A DNA stretch of 34,708 nucleotides from Gammaproteobacteria bacterium (GTDB lineage: Bacteria; Pseudomonadota; Gammaproteobacteria; Steroidobacterales; Woeseiaceae), in assembly GCA_009937605.1 (NCBI GenBank), contig JAACFG010000013.1, positions 1-34,708 of the forward strand. The letters are read 5' to 3'. The notes beneath the pieces are model-generated. The model had not been told where the DNA came from and did no database searches. It saw only the letters and a program-made list of their open reading frames with translations. Shown here piece by piece: positions 7,276 to 14,410 of this stretch (positions are counted from its first letter, which is position 1; every line of letters begins with the position of its first letter). The position numbers and the translations under genes are program-made.

Positions 7276-8301
7276 ATGGCCAGAATATGGATGGCCGTAA
7301 TCACGATTGCGGCGCTGTTATCAGCGCCGTCTTCGTTTGCGGCAGATGAGAAAATTGGTATCTTCGAAGTGATTCACGCGTCGTCGGTGTCGTTTGAGGA
7401 AACCACAGCGGCGGTAGATGCCGCCTTTGCATCGTCGGGACTCGTTCTGCACGCGGCACACGATGTCCGCGTGCCGGAGAACAAGCACCAGGCGAGGTTC
7501 TATGTGCTGACGTCGCCGGCGTACGCCGATGCGGCGAAAGACGAGTCACCCAGGACGATTTCGGCACAAATACTGCGCCTCGCAGTGTTCACGCACGGTG
7601 ACGAGCAAAAGACGTATATCAACATGGTGAACCCGGTGGCCTACGCCATGGTTTTCTATTCCCAATCGGATAATTACGATGCCATGGTGGCAGCGGCTGG
7701 AAACGCGGCGGACGAGATTAGAGCGCTCGTGGCTGCAGTTCCGGGTGAGGCAGAGTCGTTGCCGCAAAGCCCGATGCGTACGGAAAAACACTATCGCAAG
7801 TACAAGGGCGATGGACCGGCGAAGATGATGGCGAAGTGGCGCAACTACGAGAAAAGCCAGTTGCTGATCGAAGAGGATACAGCCGAGAATTTCGAGGCAG
7901 TGGTCGAGCGCGTGGCTACCGCGATTACGGACAGCGAGGTATCCGGACCTGACGCATCGACGGGTTGGGAACTGGTGGCCCAAATCCAGCTACGCGACGA
8001 TGCCGTATACCTTGGCATCACGAACCCGTTTATCGAAGATCGCATGGTGCGCATCAACTCACGGCATCGCAAAAGCGGTAAAAGCGATTTGTCGCCCTAT
8101 CCGGGCGTAGACCACGTTACGGCGCTGCCGACTGACGTTCTGATCCTGAAAGTCGACGACCAGACGTTGGTACTTCATTACGGTCAGATGTGGCGTATGC
8201 AATTGTTCTTCTGGGATTCCGGCTACAGGGCGTTTACGGCCAACATGGGCGTGCCCGGCGATATCGCGAAGTCGATTGAGCGGACAATCAAAGCCGAGTA
8301 G
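7276..8301 (+). CDS. Exported protein of unknown function, possibly DUF302-like
   Basis: The protein has about 341 residues, with a signal peptide ending near SSFA-ADEK, so it is periplasmic or exported. ATG 7276 lies nine bases after GGAG (7263-7266); ATG 7270 is in frame but closer. The N-terminal half (FEVIHASSVSFEETTAAVDAAF ... NPVAYAMVFY) has the alternating helix-strand pattern of DUF302-like domains, and a related pattern recurs towards the C-terminus (FEAVVERVATAI ... TNPFIEDRMV), suggesting two halves of the same fold. No cysteine is present, so direct thiol chemistry is unlikely. It begins six bases after the FadL-type channel and is the last gene before a hairpin, so it is probably the final member of the sulfur operon. 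The domain call is tentative. Confidence 0.8.
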   Translation: MARIWMAVITIAALLSAPSSFAADEKIGIFEVIHASSVSFEETTAAVDAAFASSGLVLHAAHDVRVPENKHQARFYVLTSPAYADAAKDESPRTISAQILRLAVFTHGDEQKTYINMVNPVAYAMVFYSQSDNYDAMVAAAGNAADEIRALVAAVPGEAESLPQSPMRTEKHYRKYKGDGPAKMMAKWRNYEKSQLLIEEDTAENFEAVVERVATAITDSEVSGPDASTGWELVAQIQLRDDAVYLGITNPFIEDRMVRINSRHRKSGKSDLSPYPGVDHVTALPTDVLILKVDDQTLVLHYGQMWRMQLFFWDSGYRAFTANMGVPGDIAKSIERTIKAE

Positions 8302-8321
8302 CGAAAAACAGGCATAATAAG

Positions 8322-8380
8322 CCGGGGTCGGTAAGCTTGCTGCAAGGTGGCGGGCTTACTCTCCCCGGTTTCGTTTATTT
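8322..8380 (+). terminator. Putative rho-independent terminator closing the sulfur operon
   Basis: CCGGGG (8322-8327) pairs with CCCCGG (8363-8368). The inner bases GTAAG and CTTAC also pair, leaving a small internal loop and a central TTGCTGCAA stem. The T-rich tract TTTCGTTTATTT follows at 8369-8380. It lies 20 nt after the exported protein and ends 20 nt before the PLP enzyme start. The same stretch may hold the promoter for the next gene; I see no convincing -35/-10 pair. Confidence 0.55.
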
Positions 8381-8400
8381 CAGGTATTCAGGTCACACGT

Positions 8401-10107
8401 ATGAGCAAAGCAAAACTCGATCCCGCCTACCTGCGGCAGCAAATCGTCGGTGTCGATTCCACCTTCGAAACTCCGTTTGGCGAGAGGTTGATGGTTTACT
8501 GCGATTACACAGCATCGGGACGTTGCCTGCGCTTCGTCGAAGCCTACCTGCAGAGTCTGCAACGTGTTTACGCGAATACGCACACCGAAGATGATATTAC
8601 GGGTCGCAGCATGAGCCAGTTGCTGCATGAGGCTGAGGAAGCGATCAAGGAGTCTGTTAACGCAGGACCACAGGGCAGGATTATCGCGTGTGGTACAGGC
8701 GCAACCGGCGCCATCGACAAATTGCAGCAGATTATTGGCGTGACGTTGCCACCGGCAACCCGCAGGAATCTGGGTGACATGCTTGACGATACGCGTCTGC
8801 GGGAAACTCAACCCGTCGTATTCATCGGCCCGTACGAACATCACTCGAACGAACTATCCTGGCGCCAGTCGCTGGTGACAACGGTACAGGTACGAATGGA
8901 TGCGACCGGTCACGTCGATCTCGCGCATCTTGAAGAGCTGCTGCAGGATTCCCGGTATCAGAACCGCAAGCTGATCGGCTCCTTTTCGGCGGCCTCGAAC
9001 GTCACGGGTATTCGGTCTGACGTTCGCAAGATCACGAACCTGCTGCACAAGTACGGCGCGATCGCCTGTTTTGACTATGCAGCATGCGCTCCGTACGTCG
9101 ATATCGACATGAACCCCGAGCCGGAGTTCGAGGGTGAGGATCCGAGTATCGACGCGATCTTTATTTCGCCGCACAAGTTCCTGGGCGGTCCCGGTTCCAG
9201 TGGTGTGCTGGTATTCAATGAGCGCATCTACGATCGTCAATTGCCGCCAAGCGTGAGTGCCGGTGGCACCGTCGATTACGTGGGAATGACCGACCAGGAC
9301 TTTATCGGCCGTATCGAAGAACGCGAAAAAGCGGGTACACCTGGCGTGCTGCAGACATTAAAGGCTGGCCTCGTTTTTCAGGTCAAGGACGCGGTTGGTG
9401 TTGAGCTGATTCACAAGCGCGAACTGGAGTTCACACGCCGCGCGCTAAGAAGCTGGGGTGAGAATGAGCGCATTGAAGTACTCGGCAACCCGGATCCGGG
9501 AAGCCGGGTGGGGATCATTTCTTTCAATATTCGAGATGTAAGCGGCAAGTACCTGCATCACAAGTTCCTGACCGTTTTGCTCAATGATCTGTTCGGCATC
9601 CAGTCGCGAGCCGGATGCTCCTGCGCGGGACCGTACGGGCATCGCCTGCTGGATATTGACGACGATACGTCTGAGAAGTATCGCTCGGCCGTACAGGAGG
9701 GGTATTGCGGTCTGAAGCCCGGCTGGTGCCGTGTCGGACTGCACTGGGTCATGGACGATGCAGAGGCAAACTACGTCATAGACGCGGTACATTTCCTGGC
9801 ACGCGCAGGTCATGTATTCCTGAATCTGTACGATTTCGACCTCGAAACCGGAACCTGGTCGCACAAGTACGCGTCTGGAGAGTTGCAGCGTTTTTCACTC
9901 GACGCCGCACTCTCGCTGACCGAGGGCGAACCGGCAACCCTGGGTTTGGCTCTGCGCGAACAGTTGTACCGCCATTACCTGGCGGAGGCGGAGAAACTCG
10001 CCGAACAATTGCGCAGTGAACCCGAAGTGAAGCTAGCGTCGCTGAGTGGCAAGCTCGCAGACCTGCAATTTTTCTCGATGCCGGACGACGAGCGTCAGCC
10101 TCACTAG
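8401..10107 (+). CDS. Class V aminotransferase-fold enzyme, cysteine desulfurase-like, with long C-terminal region
   Basis: From ATG 8401 the protein has 568 residues. Family features are GPYEHHSN (143-150), the PLP-ring aspartate D225 in FDYAACAPY, the Schiff-base lysine K259 in SPHKFLGG, and EKAGTPGVLQ (309-318). SRAGCSCAGPYG (402-413) places Cys406/Cys408 where SufS/CsdA carry the persulfide-forming cysteine. A C-terminal part of about 150 residues exceeds the roughly 400-residue desulfurases. An upstream in-frame GTG at 8347 would add 18 residues overlapping the hairpin and is unlikely. It could release sulfur from cysteine or act on another amino acid; the nearness of the sHdr operon makes a sulfur role attractive but unproven. 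Confidence 0.85.
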   Translation: MSKAKLDPAYLRQQIVGVDSTFETPFGERLMVYCDYTASGRCLRFVEAYLQSLQRVYANTHTEDDITGRSMSQLLHEAEEAIKESVNAGPQGRIIACGTGATGAIDKLQQIIGVTLPPATRRNLGDMLDDTRLRETQPVVFIGPYEHHSNELSWRQSLVTTVQVRMDATGHVDLAHLEELLQDSRYQNRKLIGSFSAASNVTGIRSDVRKITNLLHKYGAIACFDYAACAPYVDIDMNPEPEFEGEDPSIDAIFISPHKFLGGPGSSGVLVFNERIYDRQLPPSVSAGGTVDYVGMTDQDFIGRIEEREKAGTPGVLQTLKAGLVFQVKDAVGVELIHKRELEFTRRALRSWGENERIEVLGNPDPGSRVGIISFNIRDVSGKYLHHKFLTVLLNDLFGIQSRAGCSCAGPYGHRLLDIDDDTSEKYRSAVQEGYCGLKPGWCRVGLHWVMDDAEANYVIDAVHFLARAGHVFLNLYDFDLETGTWSHKYASGELQRFSLDAALSLTEGEPATLGLALREQLYRHYLAEAEKLAEQLRSEPEVKLASLSGKLADLQFFSMPDDERQPH

Positions 10108-10135
10108 GCCCGCGCAAATCTGCAACCAGCCAGGC

Positions 10136-10534
10136 TTAGTTGTTCTTCGCGCCCTGGTCGATCCACAGACCGATCGTTTCTATCTGGTTGGCCGACAGCA
10201 TGACACCGCGACCTTCGGCGAAGGACTCGTCGTTGTGTGGTGGCATCCGGATTTCCGGAGCGGTCTTGCCTGCGACGACCAGGTAGATAGAGCTGGACAT
10301 CCTGCTGCCCGGAACGACTACCGGCCCGAATGTCGTTCCCTTCATTACGCTGTCGTAGTCGGTCATTACATAGGCGCTGGATGTGGCGCCCTCGCCGGTA
10401 CCACTGTGGCAATTGATGCAGCTCTTGGCGAAGATTGGCTGGATATCGCCTTCGAAGCTGACCTGGCCCTGACCACACCCGGCGAGAATTAAGGCCGTTG
10501 TCATCAATATAAAGCCGCGGAGTATTCTGCTCAT
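10136..10534 (-). CDS. Small c-type cytochrome lipoprotein
   Basis: The protein has 132 residues, starting at the ATG at 10534 behind GAGGTGAG, a good ribosome-binding site; a longer in-frame start at 10612 would bury the signal sequence. The N-terminal hydrophobic stretch ends in the lipobox LAGC (17-20), so Cys20 is lipidated; Gly at +2 instead of Asp suggests sorting to the outer membrane. One haem site C39-I-N-C42-H43 is present, and M97 in RMPPH is the likely axial ligand. The layout GDIQPIFAKSCINCH resembles planctomycete-type (PSCyt1-like) single-haem domains. It converges on the PLP enzyme (28 nt between stops) and lies downstream of the peptidase gene on the same strand. Its redox partner is unknown. 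Confidence 0.87.
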   Translation of the reverse strand: MSRILRGFILMTTALILAGCGQGQVSFEGDIQPIFAKSCINCHSGTGEGATSSAYVMTDYDSVMKGTTFGPVVVPGSRMSSSIYLVVAGKTAPEIRMPPHNDESFAEGRGVMLSANQIETIGLWIDQGAKNN

Positions 10535-10608
10535 TACGCTCACCTCGTCGACGTCCTGGGGGGAGTAGTCACATGCCAGGAAACTATCCGCCCGGAGGGC
10601 AAGCTCGG

Positions 10609-11511
10609 TCAATGCGTGGATGTACGCACGGCAAAAATCTCGTCCCTGACAACGTCACTTCGCAGGGCATCTTCGAAATCCGGGAAACCGGCGGTATTCG
10701 CATACTGGCGATAGAGCGGCATAAATACGGGATCTTCGATGAGTGAGTCGAACTTGGTGAAAAGCTCCGTACCAGACCAACTCCGTCGGGACGGAAGGCA
10801 GCAGCGCTGGAAGCGATCCAGCACGGTATCCAGAGATTCGGTGCCGCTGCTTCGTTCGCGGAGCTCCACGTCGGCCAGCAATGCAATCGCGGCGCCGCTC
10901 CAGTAGATCTTGTAGCGCGCCCGGCGTACTCCTTCGCGCGCAGCATCGTTCAACGACAATTCGGGGCGCGATCCTCGGCCTCGGCCAAAGCCCTGCGTGA
11001 GTTTCTCGATGGCCTGGTTCGTCGTGTAATTGCCGGCACGAGCCATGAGAACGTTCTGGTAATAGCTGGCGAATCCTTCGGAGATCCATTTTTGTTGCCA
11101 GCTTATGCGCGGCAGCAGCAGATGACTGAATTCATGGGTTGCCGTCCAGTCGGCTGAGAGATCGGCAAGCGGACGCCCTACATCCACATACAACTCGACC
11201 GTTTCGCCACCACCGCGGGTGACACGACCGAATGGTACCGCTGAATCGCCGCCCCAACGACCACCTTCGCTCGGTACTACGACAACGCGCGGTTCCGGCA
11301 CCGGGAAACGTCCGTAGGCGAGCAAAACCTGTCCGGCACTTTCACTGACCCAGCGTTTCAGCTTGGCAGTATTCTCCTGATCGACCGATCCCCTGATCTC
11401 CAGGTCAATGCTCGCCCCGGGGATATTGATAACGGATGACGGAACAGTCGCGTCAGCTGACAGCGCAAGGAGGGCCGCAGCCGAGATCAGCAAGAGGGCA
11501 GGTGAGCGCAT
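10609..11511 (-). CDS. Secreted gluzincin-like (peptidase MA-type) protein
   Basis: The protein has 300 residues, with a signal peptide ending near residues 20-22. The zinc motif H126-E-F-S-H130 followed by E145 in WISEGFASYYQ is the HExxH...E arrangement of gluzincins, with the 'second' Glu in the usual SEGxAxY context. The rest of the protein is helical, as in M1-like or peptidase_MA families. It is predicted to act in the periplasm or outside the cell on peptides or proteins; the substrate is unknown. The cytochrome lipoprotein starts 74 nt downstream on the same strand, so the two may be co-transcribed. Confidence 0.82.
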   Translation of the reverse strand: MRSPALLLISAAALLALSADATVPSSVINIPGASIDLEIRGSVDQENTAKLKRWVSESAGQVLLAYGRFPVPEPRVVVVPSEGGRWGGDSAVPFGRVTRGGGETVELYVDVGRPLADLSADWTATHEFSHLLLPRISWQQKWISEGFASYYQNVLMARAGNYTTNQAIEKLTQGFGRGRGSRPELSLNDAAREGVRRARYKIYWSGAAIALLADVELRERSSGTESLDTVLDRFQRCCLPSRRSWSGTELFTKFDSLIEDPVFMPLYRQYANTAGFPDFEDALRSDVVRDEIFAVRTSTH

Positions 11512-11565
11512 TGCGTTGTAGACCTGTCATTGCAGGCCAAGTTCAAAACAGAACTTATCTGCGGG

Positions 11566-11595
11566 TTGAGTTGAGCCCCAGTGTTGCGCGATAGT
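11566..11595 (+). promoter_or_regulatory. Weak candidate promoter for dusA
   Basis: TTGAGT (11566-11571) and GATAGT (11590-11595) are 18 bases apart. Transcription would begin at about 11602, which is also the preferred ATG, implying a nearly leaderless message. The match to consensus is modest and the reading is tentative. Confidence 0.25.
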
Positions 11596-11601
11596 GTCGC
11601 C

Positions 11602-12558
11602 ATGTTTTCTGTTGCCCCCATGATGGACTGGACGGACACGCACTGTCGCTACTTCATGCGACAGCTGAGCCCGTCAGCGCTGCTGTATACCGAGATGGTA
11701 ACAGCGGCGGCGATCGTACATGGCGACGCCGATCGCTTCCTGCGTTTCAATGAAGAGGAACACCCGCTCGCGTTGCAACTGGGCGGTAGCGACCCGGATT
11801 GGATGGCCGAGGCTACAGCGAAGGCTGCCGGCTACAACTACGATGAGATCAATATTAATGTCGGCTGTCCAAGTGACCGTGTCCAGAGCGGTCAGTTTGG
11901 CGCGTGCCTGATGGCGAGTCCGGCACTGGTGGCCGAGTGCGTTGTCGCTATGCAAAAAGAAACCGATATTCCCATTACCGTCAAATCGCGCATCGGGATC
12001 GACGACAGTGATGACTACGCATTCCTCCAGGCGTTCATTGAGCCTGTGGCTGCGGCCGGGTGCCGGCGATTTGTTATCCACGCGCGCATCGCGATTCTCG
12101 AGGGACTGAGCCCGAAGGAGAACCGGACGGTGCCACCGCTGAATTACGAGCGTGTTTACCGGCTCAAACGCGACTACCCCGAATTGGAGATCGTAATCAA
12201 CGGTGGGCTGGCAAGTCCGCAGCAGGTGGACGCGGTCCTGGAGCACGTGGACGGGGCCATGATTGGACGACAGGCCTATCACCAGCCCTATCTTCTCGCC
12301 GAGCTTGAGCACCACTTCAACACCGCCTGGGAAATGCCGTCGAGGGAGGAGATTGTGGAAAGAATGCTGCCCTATATCGATCGCCAGGTCGCGGACGGCA
12401 CGTCGCTCAACCGTATCACGCGCCACATGCTGGGCCTGTTTGCCGGCCAACCCGGTGCACGGGCGTGGCGACGCTTCATCAGCGAACACGCGCATCGCGA
12501 GGGTGCTGGCCGCGAGGTGCTAATCAATGCACTAAACGCTATGCCTGCGGCCGCCTAG
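11602..12558 (+). CDS. dusA: tRNA-dihydrouridine(20/20a) synthase DusA
   Basis: From ATG 11602 the protein has 318 residues, beginning MFSVAPMMDWTDTHCRYF, the DusA signature; GTG 11581 is in frame. It reduces uridine 20/20a in the tRNA D-loop using FMN and NADPH. Visible motifs are NVGCPSDRVQSGQFGACLM with the catalytic cysteine, TVKSRIGID with the FMN-contacting lysine, HAR...GLSPKENR, and INGGL plus GAMIGRQAY for phosphate binding. The usual HARKAWL reads HARIAIL here, a change at a normally Lys/Asn-Ala-Trp position. It is divergent from the peptidase gene. The identification is firm. Confidence 0.96.
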   Translation: MFSVAPMMDWTDTHCRYFMRQLSPSALLYTEMVTAAAIVHGDADRFLRFNEEEHPLALQLGGSDPDWMAEATAKAAGYNYDEININVGCPSDRVQSGQFGACLMASPALVAECVVAMQKETDIPITVKSRIGIDDSDDYAFLQAFIEPVAAAGCRRFVIHARIAILEGLSPKENRTVPPLNYERVYRLKRDYPELEIVINGGLASPQQVDAVLEHVDGAMIGRQAYHQPYLLAELEHHFNTAWEMPSREEIVERMLPYIDRQVADGTSLNRITRHMLGLFAGQPGARAWRRFISEHAHREGAGREVLINALNAMPAAA

Positions 12559-12609
12559 ACAGATACAATGCTCGGCCCCTAAGAGAAGAACCTGGATCAG
12601 CATCTGATT

Positions 12610-13434
12610 ATGAGCGCCAAATCTGCAAGCAAGCACCCGACCATGGCCGAGCAAGCCGACATCCACGAGCTCTACGAGCTGTCGGTTCAGAATGTCGAAA
12701 ATGAAATCGAGTTTCTGCAGACCACGTTCAAGTCCCTGACGGGTCGAACAGCCTATCTTTTCAGGGAAGACTTCTGTGGCACCGCGAGCGCATCGTGCCA
12801 ATGGGTGCGCCAGGGCCCGGAATACCAGGCAATCGGCGTCGATATTAATCCCAATGTGCTCGAATGGGGACGCAAGAACCGCGTTGGCAAGCTGGATGCC
12901 GAAGATCGGGCCCGCGTCAGCCTGATCGAATCGGACGTCATGACCGTTGAGACGCCCAAGGTCGATCTTCTCGCCGCATTCAATTTTAGCTATTTCATCT
13001 TCGATACCCGAGATTCGCTACGCGCGTATTTCAAACGCGCCTACGACGCTATCAGAGACGACGGCGTCTTCTTCTGCGACATGTTTGGCGGGCCCGAGGC
13101 TCAGGAAGAGACACGCGAGAAAACAAAACACAAGAAGCACGGGTTTACCTATATCTGGCACCAGGCGAAATTCCACCCGGTGACGCATTTCATTCGCTGC
13201 CATATCCACTTCAAATTCAAGGATGGCTCGAAGATAAAAAAGGCCTTTACCTACGAATGGCGGCTGTGGACCGCACCTGAGATTCGTGAGTTGTTGCTCG
13301 AGGCAGGTTTCCGCAAGGCTACCGTGTACTGGGAAGGCGAGGACGAAGATGGCGATGGCAACGGCGAGTTTACGCCGGAAGAGAAAGGCGAGGCGGATCT
13401 CGCGTGGATCGCCTACATCATCGCAGAGAAATAA
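12610..13434 (+). CDS. Class I SAM-dependent methyltransferase
   Basis: The protein has 274 residues. A Rossmann-type methyltransferase is indicated by motif I (REDFCGTAS in place of GxGxG), the acidic end of strand 2 (GVDINPNVL), an acidic motif II region (VDLLAAFNFSYF) and a post-motif segment DDGVFFCDMFGG. The C-terminal half carries aromatic beta strands (FTYIWHQAKFHP, FTYEWRLWT) and an acidic stretch EGEDEDGDGNGEF near 250-260. The substrate cannot be read from the sequence. It starts 51 nt after dusA and may be co-transcribed with it, which would hint at RNA, but this is weak. Confidence 0.85.
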   Translation: MSAKSASKHPTMAEQADIHELYELSVQNVENEIEFLQTTFKSLTGRTAYLFREDFCGTASASCQWVRQGPEYQAIGVDINPNVLEWGRKNRVGKLDAEDRARVSLIESDVMTVETPKVDLLAAFNFSYFIFDTRDSLRAYFKRAYDAIRDDGVFFCDMFGGPEAQEETREKTKHKKHGFTYIWHQAKFHPVTHFIRCHIHFKFKDGSKIKKAFTYEWRLWTAPEIRELLLEAGFRKATVYWEGEDEDGDGNGEFTPEEKGEADLAWIAYIIAEK

Positions 13435-13477
13435 GACAAGAAATAGTAGTATTATTAACTGCTTGGGCTAGGAAGTT

Positions 13478-14389
13478 GTGAGCCGGGTTATGGCAAAAGA
13501 CCTTGAAGTCGCTATCGTGTTCGCCGACGTTGTCGGCAGCACGCAGCTATACGACAAGTTTGGCGATACCAAAGCCAGCGAGACCGTCGCCCTGTGCCTG
13601 GATGTTATGAAGGACGCTACGTACCAGTACAACGGTACGGTCATCAAAACGATTGGCGATGAGGTCATGTCGACGTTCAGCACTGTTGATGAAGCGATGG
13701 GCGCAGCGGTCATGATGCAGTCCCGCATCACGACGGAAACCAAGAAGAATGATGGCATTCCCGTATCGATACGCATTGGGTGTCACTTCGGTCCGGTTGT
13801 CCAGGAGCAAAACGATATTTTCGGTGCCGCCGTTCACACGGCGAATCGAATGACCTCCCAGGCGAAAGCGAAACAGATTGTGATCTCCGGCTTCACGGTC
13901 GAACAGATGAGCCCCGAGCTGCGCAAGCAGACTCGCCAGATCGACGTTGCCACGGTCCGCGGCCGTCTCGATGAAGTCGCACTCTATGAACTCGTCTGGC
14001 AGCCGGAAGAGGCGACCAGCATGCTCCCGACCATCGAGTGGGAGAACAAGGGTCGGCGTGCTTCAAAATTACTCCTGAATTTTCGTGACACGACAGTGGA
14101 AGTGTCGGACCAGCGCAAGTCCATCAACATGGGCCGCGCTGATGACAACGATGTCGTCATCAAGGGTAACCTGATCTCCCGAATACACGCCAAGATAGAA
14201 ATGCGCCGCGGCAAATTTATGATCGTCGATCAGAGTACGAACGGCACGTTCATCCAGGACGTGCAGGGCCGGGAGAACTTTGTGCGCAGGGATTCTGCCG
14301 AGTTGAACGGCGAGGGTACGATCGGGCTCGGCCGGGCTGAAGCGCCGGGCTCAAATCTCGCGATTTACTACAAGGCGATCATCGAGTAA
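13478..14389 (+). CDS. Class III adenylate/guanylate cyclase domain fused to a C-terminal FHA domain
   Basis: The protein has 303 residues. The cyclase domain (about 8-175) has the two metal aspartates D17 (FADVVGST) and D61 (TIGDEVM), and the adenine-specifying pair K57 and D113, suggesting ATP as substrate. At the transition-state pair the usual Asn is His120 while Arg124 is kept (VHTANRM against the usual VNxAARx). The FHA domain (about 195-290) shows MGR (218-220), S234-R-I-H237 and STNGTF (253-258), the phosphothreonine-binding residues. It is soluble, so a cytosolic cAMP source that may be controlled by Ser/Thr phosphorylation. GTG 13478 follows AGGAAG closely; ATG 13490 is the alternative. 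No kinase is visible in the window. Confidence 0.87.
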   Translation: MSRVMAKDLEVAIVFADVVGSTQLYDKFGDTKASETVALCLDVMKDATYQYNGTVIKTIGDEVMSTFSTVDEAMGAAVMMQSRITTETKKNDGIPVSIRIGCHFGPVVQEQNDIFGAAVHTANRMTSQAKAKQIVISGFTVEQMSPELRKQTRQIDVATVRGRLDEVALYELVWQPEEATSMLPTIEWENKGRRASKLLLNFRDTTVEVSDQRKSINMGRADDNDVVIKGNLISRIHAKIEMRRGKFMIVDQSTNGTFIQDVQGRENFVRRDSAELNGEGTIGLGRAEAPGSNLAIYYKAIIE

Positions 14390-14392
14390 TTG

Positions 14393-14407
14393 GGGGTCAC
14401 TGTCCCC
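14393..14407. terminator. Hairpin between the convergent cyclase-FHA and pckG genes
   Basis: GGGG and CCCC flank a seven-base loop and are followed by TTT on the + strand. It fills most of the 21-nt gap between two convergent stop codons, so it may end transcription from the left. Bases 14395-14407 are the exact reverse complement of bases 29757-29769 beyond pstB, which points to a repeated element. Confidence 0.5.
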
Positions 14408-14410
14408 TTT

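Noticed and set aside
8347-8400. Upstream GTG start for the PLP enzyme
   Set aside because: It would place the first codons inside the hairpin and T-rich tract; ATG 8401 gives a normal N-terminus.
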